Shown in pieces: positions 1 to 11,833 of a DNA stretch of 64,000 nucleotides; the first letter of the stretch is position 1; the number at the start of each line of letters is the position of its first letter. Origin of the DNA: Chaetomium olivaceum (Eukaryota > Ascomycota > Sordariomycetes > Sordariales > Chaetomiaceae); assembly GCA_039881045.1 (NCBI GenBank), contig JAYWVB010000016.1:584899-648898 (forward strand). Direction: 5' to 3'. The translations under genes and the position numbers were made by a program. Below the pieces are notes generated by a model. It was given only the letters and a program-made list of their open reading frames with translations. It was not told where the DNA came from and did not search any database.

Positions 1-2439
1 CAAAAATTGAATTGTGTTACTGACATTACCTGTGCGACCTAAACAACGTGGAAGTAAACATTCGGGTAATAAACTTAATAGAAGTACACTGATCTGAGCG
101 GCGGAGAAAGATGAACAAAATTAGAAGAGCATCTGGATGAAAAAGAATCAGATGGTCCACAAAGATAAGTAGGCGGAGTGCAGCAACTGAGGGACATCAC
201 AGACACCGATCTCAAATGTTGCTACGGATTTGCGGATTTATGGACTGATGTCAACTGGTCTGACGCGAGGCATCTGCGGGTACAGGCCAATTTCCAGTCC
301 AAACGCTCTGTCCAGCAACATCTATCCTCGCGCCTACAACTAACCACCGTGACAAGAGGTCTGAAAGACGGGTGCAGTACCCTGCCTGGTCTTCTTGGAA
401 CTTAAGGAGTCTGCAGGAGGTTATGATCGCCAAAGTAATTGAGATTGAAGAGGCATAAGAGGTCGAAAGAATGGTATTTATACTCTGTGAACTGGCCTTC
501 AATATATACCGCGATTTGGAAACAACCTATGCCTCTCTAGTAGTACAACTCAGTCGAGGTCGCGGAAACCGTCATGAGTGGCTCCTGCCATGCGACGAAA
601 CTATATGATGGACCGAACTCTCGAGATAATGATTGATGACAGCCAAACTGGCGCTTGTAATGTTCGAATATCAAGAGAAACAGCATTATTTTCTTATTAA
701 ATTTGGAAAAGAATGGTGTTGTGTACGTCCCATCGACTCGATTAAAACACCAAAAAGTTGGTTGCCGACCTACCTTACTACCCCTCCTTAGTTGAACTCC
801 CGCAACACTCAGATCAAAAGTCATGATGCGCTAACCAATTGCGGCACGTCGGTTGACAAACTTCATTGTGAAATCAAAAGACTACTGTGTAAGCTGAGTA
901 TAACAAGCCCGCAGCCTCAGGATTTCGAAAAACTGCTGAACTGCTGGGTGCCCGCTCACTGAACCTTGTTTCCGATTCTGCAACATCGGCATCAACCTGA
1001 AACTCCCCAATTCGGCATCCACGATGATCAACTTGCCCACCGAGCAACCCCCACTCAACACGCGGATGATGCGCGAATGGGTGCTGCAAAGCACGCAAGT
1101 CAGTGGTGGGTGGCGTGGACGGGCCGTGTGAGCAGCACCCGTCGAAACAGCCGCAAACATCACTATCCTTGCACTTGTTTGGGCGGGCGAAGATCGCAGC
1201 TCCATGTGACTGAAAATAGGCACCCAAGCAGCGGACGCGGACACAGGCTGCGCACAGGGATGGGGCGATGATGGATGCGGGGTGTGCAAGTAAGCCCGGC
1301 ATCCATGGATTGGGAAAGGCTGGCATGAACGAAGAATTGTTGCACAAACAGCTCCTTCCATGGAGAGAAGCAAGCTCCGAAAGACAAAAGGCGGCCTGCG
1401 AGGCTGCAGCTGGCCATGGCTTGGCTCCCCTCCCTCCCGGCGAGCCAGCTGCAATCTGGGGGTTCTGACGTCAGTCAGGGGCGACGCCCCGGCCCCCCGT
1501 TGTTCCTTGAACGAACCTTGATTGAAGCTCGCAGTGGCGAAGATGACCGACCGATCCCGCGGACTCGGAGCCCGGTGCTTCGTCCCAACTTCTGGTCGGC
1601 ATTATGCTAGTTTATTTGATCTCTTGGCATTTTTTTTCTTGCTGCTGCTCCTCGAAGACTAACGACCAAAGAGGTTCCTATTTACACATCCACCTGGAAA
1701 CTGGTTAAGTAATCGTGGGCTAAGTAAGGGGGGTACGGTTCCCTCCCGCCCTTTCTCAAGAACGTAACAAAAAGCACGCCCTTCCGTCAACGCCTGTAAT
1801 GTGGTCGTAACACAAATGCTTCCCATCCTAAACACCGCTCGCCGAGTTCGTTTGCCAGTAATCCCGCTGCCCTGGCCATTCCGATGAAAAGTCCATCCCC
1901 GGATAATTTTCTCTGTGCTCAAAAAAACCGTCGAATCGAGGCCGCGCGCGTGGTGGTATCAACGTCTTTCGGTCGGTATCAAAACAAATCCGCGCACAAT
2001 AACCCCAACTCCTGTAAAACCCGCGCAAGCCGTAACAAAGCCAAAATCAAAGTGCCTGTCGGCGGCCGACGTTGAAGAAGGCCCGAGGTTGGTAGACCCG
2101 GGGATCCCAAGACCTTCAGTGCCCATGACCCAAGTCCTCAGTCGATCCAGACCCGTGAGACGGATGACGATGTGCCATCCTCGGCCGCGATGGCGCGTTG
2201 TCCTTGCAGTCGTCCTTCCGTAGGGTAAGCTCGGTCGGTTAGGATACAAATCGGCGGTAGCTAAGCTGTCAAAAAATGCCGTCTGTCCGGTCGCCGGGCT
2301 TGGGTACGATTTCAGGTGGCTGCATCGACACGGCCGTAGCATTTCTCGAGGCCGTCGTCACATCATCACATCCTCCTCCCTCGGGTCGACCTTTCCTTTT
2401 CCCCTTCCCTCCCTTCCAAGCCTCCCAGCGTAGCGTTGC
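1..2439. other. No gene recognised
   Basis: Only short overlapping ORFs in all six frames, none with a recognisable motif, codon bias or plausible splice pattern. The longest, on the minus strand at 882-1454, reads as low-complexity Ser/Pro/Arg-rich translation of GC-rich DNA. It could hold the 3' region of the short coiled-coil gene that ends at 2440, or exons too short to see. Confidence 0.5.
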
Positions 2440-2983
2440 TCATTTCTTGCTCCGGCTGGAAGACGTAATCTTGCTGGTCGACATCAAGTCTCCAATATAC
2501 TTTTGGAGAAACTTGTTGTGGCTGTCGAGTTTGTCATGCTCTTCCTTTACCGCTTCGATGCGGTTGAAGAGCGTGACTAGGGAGTCTTGCAATGCTTTGG
2601 CGTGCCTTCGCGTAGCTAAAGTCAGCTCGCTGTTTCATTATTCCGGGGCCGGCTCCACGCTGTCCGTTGCGGGCGCCAAGCTCAGCCGCGAGGCCTCTCC
2701 GAACTCACCTTTCTAGCTCCGCCCTTGCCTCCTTCCCGAGGGTTTGGATATCTTCGCTCGTTCGTCGCGGGCTCATGGCCCTCACGTCGTCTGGACCAGC
2801 GTGCACGTCGACCGGCCCGACGTCTGTTGAGTCGCGGGGAACGATCATGGTGCCGCTGCTCTTGCGGCTTGGTAGCTTGGGTCGCACGGGCTTCGGCGCG
2901 TGGATGGGTTGGTCGATGGACGTCCCTGATGATGAATCCGACCAGTCCGGACTTGCTGTTTTGTGCAGACTGGCGTCTCCCAT
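2440..2983 (-). CDS. Short coiled-coil (SCOCO1/SCOC-like) protein
   Basis: Two exons, 2983-2709 and 2605-2440, joined by an intron (donor GTGAGT at 2708, acceptor GCGAAG ending at 2606), give 146 residues with no frame break. The first 85 residues are polar, Ser/Pro-rich and probably disordered. The last 60 form a heptad-like helix: ALQDSLVTLFNRIEAVKEE, then a LDSHNKFLQKYIGDLM segment and a basic SRSKK end. This layout (disordered N-terminus, short coiled coil with a K-E-E-x3-L-x2-x-N-x3-L-x2-Y-I-x2-L-M signature) is that of the SCOC/SCOCO1 family, small proteins that in animals work at the Golgi and in autophagy and vesicle traffic. The family call rests on the C-terminal motif; function in this fungus is inferred. 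The start was chosen because it is the only ATG giving an open exon before a consensus donor. Confidence 0.8.
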
Positions 2984-5900
2984 TATGGATTAGGTGCCGA
3001 TGTGGCGTATATGATATGAGACCGACTGGGTCGTCTTAGCCTTGGGAGCGGGCTCGCAAAAGGTTCGAGTAGTAAAGGGCCAGCGAGGTCTTGAATGTCA
3101 TGAGCGGAAAATGTCCAGCTCCTCCGAACGAAAGTCAACCCAACGAGACTTGTGTTGCCACCATCCGACGGAAATGGAACGTGTGGCGCAGGGTTGGGTG
3201 TGGTCGAGGAGTTGGGGGTGATGAGTCGCGGGATGGGGAGGGTTGAGTTCGGGCGGTTCTGGGATGGAGGAAGATGGAAGTTCAGGGCGCAAATTCGGAG
3301 CGGAACCTCTGAGGGGTAGCGCAAAAGACAGCTCACAGTCCACTCTGGGCGGCGAGGCGGTGGTGGGGCCTCTGGCCAGGGCCGCGGGTCCTGCTCGTGG
3401 AGTCGTGGGGCCGACTGGGACCGCCGCCAGCAAAATGTCGAGGGACGTCAGGAGCCCAATCACTCGGCAAGACGGCGAATTATTGTGGAGGCCAACTTGA
3501 ACAGCGGATACCGGTTCAGGAGTGGCCACTCGAGGCGGAAACAGCTGACCGAAAGCAGACAGGATTGAGGCGCGGAAAAACCCGGCGGAGCGCAATTGGG
3601 CTGGCTGACCTGGCTTTTTGCGGGAGAGACCTGGTCGTGGTGACCTGGTGGTGGATTCGTGGTGTGTGGACAGCGGAAGCGGAGGAGAGGCGCGAGAAGG
3701 AGCAACGGCAGCGGCAGGGTGGAGTTGCTTTGGGCGGGCTGCTCGAGGCGGGTTGACGGGGGCTGGTCAGGAGGTGGCTCTGTCCGTGTCTGTGTCCTGT
3801 TTCCACTGCCGCGATCAGCAAGCCGTGCCTTGGTGCACACTGGGCGGCGAGTGGTTGCGAGGGTCCCCCCTCGGTGTGGTCACAGGAGCGGAGAACCGGG
3901 ACTTGTTTTGGGCTGCTCCCTGTGGAAAGCGGGACGACGATCGGTCGAGAGTAACGGCGTTCAGGGTCAGGGTCAGGGCTCAGGGCTTGGAAAATGACGC
4001 GGGTTTGCGATCTTGTTTCCCACAAACAGGCCGTGAAGTTGGGGTCTATTATTGTAAGGTACCGTGTAGTGTACAAGATCCCAGAATACCGCCGTCGGGT
4101 CGAAGCGAAAGGAAGCAAAAGAAGGTTTTCTGAAACATCGGCAGCGATGAAGCAGGGCGGGAAGAGGAGCGCCTGCCAAGGGTCCAACAAACTTGCGAGG
4201 TTCATCGGTCAATGGTCACCTTGGGTTTGGGCGTTTGAGGTCCCACCGTACCGGAGAAGAAGGTAATTTCCAAATCGATAGTTCGTTTCTCCGCCCGTTG
4301 CCTGCCTAATGCCTCAGGCAGGAGAGTCCGCCCACACGTGTCGGCGACTGCAGAGGTGCAACGACAGCGGCCGGGGATCGGCACAATGACGCCAAAATCC
4401 GATACATTCATTGGCGCATCAGGGGGGGGGGGGTTCTGCAAAGGACCCCCAAAATCGGCCAGCAGGGGTCAGCACGGTCAGATCGTCTTCATTTTTGCAC
4501 CATGATGAAGTGGCTGCAGAATGGCATTTTTTCATCCACCACGACCGAGAATTCATTTCCGGCATCTTGCTGCCTTGCTTTGAACCAAGGCACCTTTACC
4601 TTCTTGCCGGGTGTTCCTGCACCCGTTGCACCATCCCGCCATCCAAATTCTCAGTTTGCTCTCGACGAAGAAATCGAAAACTTGGACAACCCTGCGCAAT
4701 CTGCAGCCTTTTCGTTTCTTCGCTGATCGAATGCGGCAGGCGCGTCAGGACGCAGATTCTATCGCAAAACTCTGATTTCCGCCCCCAGACCGCACGGCCA
4801 GCAAAGCCATGCCCAGACGGCGGATTGGGGGAACCGCCGCGGCGTCTTGGTTGCAACTCTGCCTTCCCTGTTTAAGCAAAGCGTGAATCCCAGGCGCTTC
4901 CCCGCCGCCACTGACGAATAAGCGGAGCGAGGTTTGGACCCTGATTGTTGAGCCTGAAAAAAGATATCGCACTGTGTCCCCTCCATGCACGAGACAAACC
5001 CAACGTCCCCGAACAAAAGGCGATTCGCGGAGAAGCACCACTTCCACCCGGAGGATTCAGGACGTCACCACCCGAAACGGCAAGACTGACGATTCCCCAC
5101 CCCCATCCTCTCTCTCGTGATGGTTCTGAGTCGCCTTTGACTCATGGCATAAGTAACCGGTCGCGGCACCCTCGCGTTTCCCCTTCCCGCGTCTCACGGT
5201 TCACAACCCAGCCGGTCCCGTAGTTTCGTTACTCGCGGGTTGTAGCAGGGGGGGGGCTTGCGGCAGGGGGTTGTGGCTCTGGGTCGATAACGAAGGGCAG
5301 CGACGAAGATGGAAGCAAACATGACCTACGTTTTCCCGGGCGACGACGCGAACCATCTCGCAGCACTGGCAACCTAAACATCGAAAAAGCGTGAGAACGG
5401 GGAAGTCTGAGCCAATCCCAGGCCGGATGGCGGAGGGAGGTGCCGGTTCCGCACCCTAACCGGCGACCTGCCACCGTACTGGCAGGTTTAAAGTTGGTGC
5501 CCGTGTCTGGAAAATAACTCCCTTTCCTCGGGCAGAGGCACCAACCCGAGTGATCGCAAGGCCCGCCAGTGATGAAGCAAGCTCACCGCCTGAAGCTGCC
5601 AAAACGGGCGCCGAGCTTCTCAAAGACACACCTCCTCGAACGTCACCAGGTTGTTGTTCGACCCCTCTGAGAGAACAAGGCGTCTTGGCTTGTCGCCGTC
5701 ACCGCCTTGCTCGAGGATTTCCCGCCCAACCACAGGAGTCGCACTGTGTCGACACTTGTCGATCGCTCCACGGCCGACATACCCGAGCCAATCTTTGCCG
5801 ACAGCCAGGAACGAATCACCGTTGTGTTACACCGTGTCACCTGCCGACCTGGTTTTATCGGGAGGAAAACTCAGTCATGATCCCCAACCCGAGCCGCGAT

Positions 5901-7472
5901 CTGTTTTCACAACGTCAGTCTGGCGGTGGCTCGCGTTGCGAAGCACCATAAGCTGACGGGCACGTCGATCAACCAAGAGTCATGGTTTTCCCGAGTAAAA
6001 CTCCCGTCTCAGTCTCGTGTTGGCCTCTTTTGGCAAACTGAAGGGGGCTGCTGAGCGAAGCCCCACGTGTGCCTCTCTGAGGAGGCCTTTGGGGGGCTGC
6101 GTTTGTCAAGGCAGCCCGGCACTCGGCACAGGTGCTCTGCCAAGCCCGGTCTCATTGCTGAGATGAGCCACATGTAACACCCAACTCTCAACCACGCGCT
6201 GGCAAACAGGCACTCGTTTGAGCACCATCCATTCCTCTCGCTGTCCGCGTGCAACCACCCAACTGTGCTCGGAGGCTGATCCCCGGTTCCGTTCCGTCCC
6301 ACCCTGACTGCTCCGGAAGAGACAGCGAACCTCTCTGTGCTATTCATATACCCTGCAAAACCAATAACGAGAGACGCCCATCATCATTAGCTTCCTCCTC
6401 GGAAACCACCAACCGCCGCCCGATCGTCCATCGCATCGACCCCACAGGTAGGCTTTCGTTAATATCGCCCACAGGCAACAAACACGCAGGGCTGAACCAT
6501 AATCCCCTTGTTAGGCCAGGCTGGGACAAGCTCCTCGCAGCCGAAAACCTTCCGCACCAACGTCGCCGGGTACCCCTCCCTTTCCGTCATCGGTCCGTCG
6601 CCGCAAGGATTCGAATCAAGGAAGCAGCCCAAGCTTACCAACGGTGCCAAGTTTAGCGTTGCCAAGGCTAAATCGAGACGGGTCGCGCCGTCCGAGCACG
6701 AAGTCTGGCAGTTCGCTTCCATGCCGAGTCCCAGTAGTCGAGAGTGAACATACCACGTCGGCAAGAAGGCTACGAGTGAAGAAGGTTTCGGTAAGCGATT
6801 TGCAGGTCTGCTCACCGGTCTGGCCACGACAAGGTGTGGGTCCCAACCACCTCTGACAGCGGAGAGGATGTGTGAGGTGGTATGATGCCATGTCCGGTTA
6901 GCATCAGCTGCCATCTCTGACACTTGATAGATGTTTGCTCCACGCTGCTGGACATGATGTAAGTTGGCGTTGAAATCACTGCTCGGCCAGACACGGCTGC
7001 CCCGTGGGCATGTCCATACCTTGTTTGCTTGCCTTGTTTCTTGAGATGAAAAATCAGATCTCACGTGTATCGAGTAGAGAAACAAGAACCTCAATCCCCA
7101 ACAACGCGTAATGCGCCGATTCGTCTCCGAAGCCGGCTCCTCTAGTTAATACTCCGCAATTAAGCTTCGTGATATGAGGGTGGAGCCAAGGCAGCCCATT
7201 TCGAGTCATGATGCATGAAGATTGCGGTGTTATAAGGGAGAATAAGTGGCCCTGGAATATTTATCAACAAACTGAAACATTACTCGTGATTGAAACCCAC
7301 TTCGCCAGCCCTCTTTTTATGATGCCTGCCCTTGTCTCTCACAACAAGTGGCTCGAAAACTTTCAAATCCAATGCCCCAGCTCGAAAGGCCCGAATCCCC
7401 CACGCTGTTGTCACAGCACAAGCACCGAAACTCAACTGTTAGAATCTGATACTCCACAGTGGATGTGATTGC
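2984..7472. other. Long GC-rich stretch, no gene supported
   Basis: Upstream of the coiled-coil gene. Many overlapping ORFs exist (for example 3516-4205 minus, 229 codons; 6459-7094 minus, 211 codons) but they are Arg/Ser/Pro-rich in several frames at once, as expected from GC-rich non-coding DNA, and none carries a family motif. The first kilobase is probably promoter and 5' leader of the coiled-coil gene. Contains a run of 12 G at 4422-4433 and a run of 9 G near 5250. Confidence 0.45.
4422..4433. repeat. Run of 12 G
   Basis: Uninterrupted G homopolymer in non-coding DNA. A likely place for length error in the sequence; no function is implied. Confidence 0.9.
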
Positions 7473-8501
7473 GTGTCGGACTCGAGGCATGCCGCCTCAG
7501 CCGAGTTCGACTTTGACAACGTTTTCTACTTCGTACTATACGAGAGCAATGGCGAGGTGAGAACTGATCGGCTAAAGGGAACTCATTGCGACAATGTATG
7601 TGCTCAGGCGTCGCCTGTTTCTAACAACCGTTGCATTTCCCCAGCGGGCCCGAGGTCAAGGTTGTATCGGTGGTGAGAATGCATGAATTGATATTGCCAG
7701 TATCTCACCATCGCCCGCTTAGACAACGGCAGGAAAGTTGCCACCGTCAAACCGGGCTACAAGCCAACATTACTATCGGGATGTAAACCCGTACGGCTGG
7801 CTAGACGCGGACCAAACTTGTTTCATTGGCGTCATCTTCATTTAATTACAAGTTCAAAGTCAATAGAGCATCTATCGACACAACCCAAACCGCGTAGATG
7901 CCTGCTTAAAGACAAATAGGGAAGAGGATGGGTACGACATGTTTGCGGGTAAGGGGAAGCAGGAGCTGTTGAGCGATGACTTGGGCGGATCCGACGGCGG
8001 GCACGAGAGCTGGATGCCGAGAGGGTCAGGACGGGTACCTAGGGCCAGGGAGGAAAGGAAGGAGGTGGAATCGTTGTTCGTCCGGTACATGGCGTCATCT
8101 GACTCGGATAGGTGGTAAGCATTTCCGAGGTTTGGATTTCTTTTCTTTGGTTTTGTTTCGTTGGGGAGATTTTGCATCGGATGATACCCGTGGAGTGGGA
8201 TGCTTTGGATTGCATGCATGGAAGAGACCCAAAGCATAGGCGCTTGGTTGGGATATGACGCAAGGAGTTTAAACATGATATTTGAAAGAGAAATGAGCGG
8301 AAACGAAAGGGGAGGCAAGTGGGTTGGGGGACTGCACGATAAACTTTTAAGGAATGAGGCTTCACGCGAGGGGATTCGCAATAGACAGTGACTTCCGGCG
8401 ATCTGCCCTGTTAACGAGAGGGTAGGTATGCATTGCGGAGGGTATACGTGCTTTAATATCCACACTCATTGTACTATGGTTTAATTGCTGTCCTTTCCAT
8501 A
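7473..8501. other. No intact gene; possible SnoaL-like scrap at 7473-7676
   Basis: On the plus strand, 7494-7558 reads EFDFDNVFYFVLYESNGE, followed by a possible intron (GTGAGA near 7556 to CCCCAG near 7644) and then GPEVKVVSVVRMHE. This vaguely resembles the last strands of SnoaL/NTF2-like proteins, but it is too short to assign. The long minus-strand ORF 7872-8465 has no recognisable motif and no convincing ATG, and I do not call it a gene. Confidence 0.25.
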
Positions 8502-9301
8502 CTATAGGAATCTGAAAGGGGTCTCGAATGCTGGTTGCACCTCAAGGCCCACTTCTCCTCCCATGCCACGATAGGTAGCCTTGAGGTTATCCTTCGCCGT
8601 CTGCTCGAGAGTCCTCCACCCCTCTTGACCGGCCCACTTTTCCAACAAGCCCAGCTGCTATGTGAAGTCGGTGGTAAGACTCAGCTGTGACATACCCGGG
8701 AGGTCGTCGATGAATTTGTGCTGAGGGGCGAGCTGTCTCAGGGTGGCCAGGAGGTTGAGGGGATCGGCCCAGGCCTGAAGGCGGGCGTTCACGCGTCCGA
8801 ATCGAGAATGGCAGCAACATGAAGTAGAGCAAAATCCTTGACGTCAATATTGTACGTTATTGAAGGACTTAAGGAGCAACTGGGGTAGGCACGGGAAGCA
8901 GGTCAGATGTAATAAGAGGGATTTCAAATAAGAGGCCGGGGAATTATCCAGCATTGCCGTATTTCCATCATAAAGCAGCTTCTGCCACGATGCCTGGCTC
9001 TCTGTGTGGCTCTTTGGAGCGCCTCGCCCATGATGGTCGCCGGTGCGACCGAATTAACGGTAAAGTGTGGCTTCTTCTCCTCGACAGATCTCCACACCGC
9101 CTTCTGAGCCTCGGTCTTGTTGGCCATGTACACAATTTCACCCCTGCTCTGCTCGTCAGGCGGCCTTCTTGAGGCTGCGGCGGTGCCACGGACTTTATAG
9201 CCGCGCCCGAGAACTTGCTTGACCACGTAGGATGCGACGTAGCCTGTCACGCCAGTGACTAGAATCCAGGAGTCCTTGGGAATGGTGGTTTGGTTCCCCA
9301 T
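8502..9301 (-). pseudogene. Decayed NAD-dependent epimerase / aldehyde reductase
   Basis: Relic of an extended short-chain dehydrogenase (flavonol/cinnamoyl-CoA reductase-like). From the ATG at 9301 it reads WILVTGVTGYVASYVVKQVL, the Rossmann G-x2-G-x2-G start, up to the Arg after GYKVRGT. It then jumps straight to KTEAQKAVWRSVEEKKPHF, which in intact family members lies over 100 residues later, so the centre including the Y-x3-K catalytic site is deleted. About 8850-8502 still encodes the C-terminal part: DVKDFALLHVAAILDSDA, then a frame change, then VNARLQAWADPLNLLATL, a TAG stop inside TTDFT*QLGLLEKWA, and a tail ending RFL at 8502-8504. Deletion, frameshift and nonsense together make this a true pseudogene, unlike the single-base breaks elsewhere. 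Confidence 0.85.
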
Positions 9302-9853
9302 GATGGATGATTCAGGGTTTGAAGTTTGGAACTAATAGGATGAAGAGGAAGCTTGGAGAGAGACTTGTGTTGGATGTCGCTAATGTTGCCGTTCGTTGAA
9401 ACATGTGGTAAACTTGCGTTATATAGGTAGTAGCGCAAGTCGACGAGCCTCTGTACTTTCAAAAAACGTTCTCTGGATGCCTGGCAATGCTTCATGTGCA
9501 GTCGATAAGGTACCCAAACAGGATGTCACAAGTCTTGGCGGAGGTTTATAAGCTGTGATTAGCAAACTACAGGGAAATACCATGTCACCACCACACTCGC
9601 TGACAAGGCTATGTATAATACCAAAGTCAGTCAATATCCGAAAACGGATGCTTCAGCTCTTGTCGAGGATCAATAAGCAGTAGGCCCACGAGTGACTACT
9701 CTATATAATCGAACGGCATCCGTGTTTACCCTTAATTTTGCCCCTGAACTTCACCTCTGAATTTACCAACTAATACTAACTAGTGTGGCTAGAAACTGAG
9801 AGAATATATTGACACATTGCTACACGTGTAAATACACGGGCAGCGTTATTTCA
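9302..9853. other. Upstream region of the decayed epimerase, no gene
   Basis: About 550 bp of AT-richer DNA with no usable ORF. It may hold the old promoter of the epimerase relic. No repeat or RNA gene recognised. Confidence 0.45.
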
Positions 9854-10096
9854 TCAAACTTGGTCTAAATGTGCCACAGTGCCACCACAAGGCCGAAATT
9901 TGGTTTCAAGCCCGCCCCGCAGTCCCACCAGATCTTCGTACTTGTTGTTGTGAACCATCTCGAGAAAATCATTTAGGCCCAGAGTCTGCGGGCCACCATT
10001 GTGCTCTATCATCTGCACCGCCCCCTGCACATGTTTCCTGGACATGGGCATATCGCCGAGCGCGCACTGCACGGGGAATTCGCCGTGCCCATACAT
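9854..10096 (-). pseudogene. Fragment of a fungal transcription-factor regulatory domain
   Basis: An 80-codon minus-strand ORF from an ATG at 10096 contains HVQGAVQMIEHNGGPQTLG followed by LNDFLEMV. This resembles the segment of fungal Zn2Cys6-type regulators where a helix ends in (I/V)-x-x-(R/H)-G-G-x-x-x-L-G. The match covers only about 40 residues, with no DNA-binding domain and no flanking exons visible, so it looks like a remnant. It could also be chance similarity. Confidence 0.3.
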
Positions 10097-10590
10097 TCAG
10101 ATTCCAGCGTTGGCGCCGCTGCTAACGGATTCTCGAGACTCTTGAAATACGATATTGCCATATAGGGGATGGGCTGGAGAAAGTGAGTCCATAAGTCTTT
10201 CTTGAACTTTGATGGGGGATCTCAGATCCAACTTGGGTCACATGCCGCTAAACTGGCTTTGTTCTCGCACATAAGCAACAAAGGTGGCAGAAGCAAAGAC
10301 ATTGCTCACGGATAATGGCCATGGTGTTAACACCACAAAGACGTTCCTCGACTTTCCAGGGATCGCAACTGGTCAGTCTGACCATGCTCTATTCGATATC
10401 AACAACATATATACACGACCGTGTGTCAACGGCTTTTTGAGTTTTGAGTGCCTTCTTTTGCGCCCCCGCTTTGCTCCAAGCTGTCTATATATTCATATAT
10501 TGTCTTTCCAGTCAGCCGGTGACTTCGGTTTCAACAACGTTCGAGCCAAACCACAAAACATCCAGCACCAAACAGCGGCCTGGAATAACG

Positions 10591-11061
10591 ATGCCTTCCG
10601 ATGCTAGAAATATCCGGGGCGGCCAATATAGACCGACCAGCGTGGATGAGATGGGCGAATCACCACCCCCCTACGCTCGCGTGTACCGTGACAACGGACG
10701 CAACCCGAACGTGTTGCAGATTGCCAGTGAGCGGGACTTCTGGACGGGCCTAGCGGAGCTCGGACCCTGGATGCCGTCCTTTGGTTACCGGGCAATGCGC
10801 CTGATCCTGTCGGAGCTGGTCAAGCGCCGAAACAAACTGGAGGCGCAGCGCAACATCCTCGACCGGCAACTCGACAACCTCTCACAGATGATCGACTGGT
10901 TGGGGTTTGTTCTTCATCCACCCGAGGAAGTCGTTCACCGAGGCTCGGCCAGTGAGCATCGAGAGCAGCGACAACAGCGCCGAGACGCCGTCCAAGATAG
11001 TGAATTGCCCCACCGTGACCAAATCTTTGAGCCGCCCGCTCCCTTGAAAAATACAGATTGA
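10591..11061 (+). CDS. Hypothetical protein with a short coiled coil
   Basis: Single-exon ORF of 156 residues starting at the ATG in ACGATGCC. The frame is open further upstream but the sequence before this ATG looks like leader, with TATATA at about 10410. The N-terminus is Pro/Arg-rich with a PPPYARVY segment. Residues about 65-112 are helical and heptad-like (LVKRRNKLEAQRNILDRQL, then DNLSQMIDWLG), and the C-terminus is acidic/basic and probably disordered. No signal peptide or membrane segment. I do not recognise the family. Codon use is like that of real genes in the window and the ORF lies alone between the relics and the MFS gene. Confidence 0.55.
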   Translation: MPSDARNIRGGQYRPTSVDEMGESPPPYARVYRDNGRNPNVLQIASERDFWTGLAELGPWMPSFGYRAMRLILSELVKRRNKLEAQRNILDRQLDNLSQMIDWLGFVLHPPEEVVHRGSASEHREQRQQRRDAVQDSELPHRDQIFEPPAPLKNTD

Positions 11062-11833
11062 TCCATTGGGCGATACGGCCTCTGAAGCGTATGTGCAGGA
11101 CGGAAGCGCTGCCGAACCTGAGATATGGCAGCTGGAAGATTGGCCGGTTTTTGGAACCCCTCGTGGGAACGCGCGCCGGGATTAGCTACGGGCGGAAAAG
11201 GGGTAACAGCTCCGACTGCCCAGGAATTGAAGCTTCCATTGTTTTGGGTTCTGGAAAATTCGGGGACTGAATTGAAAGCACAATGTAATTTGTATTTGGA
11301 GTCGTGGCATGGTAAAATGGGCATTTGGTGACTGTGAAGTACTTTCCACTTGTGACTGTGAAGTACTTTCCACTTGTGAATGTGTGTTGAAAAGTCTTTC
11401 TTTTTTGTTTGTTGGAAAAAGTAAAAAGAAAAGAGCAACGGAGCCAACAAAGACAGGAGAAAGATAATTACTAAAAACAAAGATAAAAAATGAAAACAAG
11501 AGGATTGAACGGATATGGATTCATCCAGGTGGTCGGTGTGACAGTCTGCAGAGCTTTGTGTCATCGATGGCTTTTCGAGTTTCGTTGCACTGCTTCTCGA
11601 TTCGCACAACGTTACAAAATCTCGCGAGGAATTAGTCAGCGCAAATTAAGCATTTGTCGTCCCCAGGGGGCGAAGATCGGTGGGTCTTCTCCAGCCTTAG
11701 CCGAGGGCGATCTCGCAGTTAAATTGTTAAAATAGCAGGCTCGACCCCGTCCCGCAGACGTGGCACTTCACAACGCAACCCCAACTCTCCTCTCCGCCAC
11801 TCACCCATTTCCGCCAGGGGCTCCGGGATAGCC
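11062..11833. other. Intergenic region with a tandem repeat
   Basis: No gene seen. It holds the 3' side of the coiled-coil orphan, a two-copy 24-bp tandem repeat (11328-11375), an A-rich stretch, and the probable promoter and 5' leader of the MFS transporter. Confidence 0.5.
11328..11375. repeat. Perfect 24-bp tandem repeat, two copies
   Basis: The unit beginning GTGACTGTGAAGTACTTT occurs twice in exact head-to-tail copies (11328-11351 and 11352-11375), followed by a degenerate third start, GTGAATGTG. It is non-coding and too small to call a transposon footprint. Confidence 0.9.

Noticed and set aside
3516..4205. 229-codon minus-strand ORF
   Set aside because: Ser/Pro/Arg-rich translation with open frames on both strands and no motif, ATG context or splice pattern; typical of GC-rich non-coding DNA.
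7872..8465. 197-codon minus-strand ORF next to the epimerase relic
   Set aside because: No convincing ATG at its start and no family resemblance.
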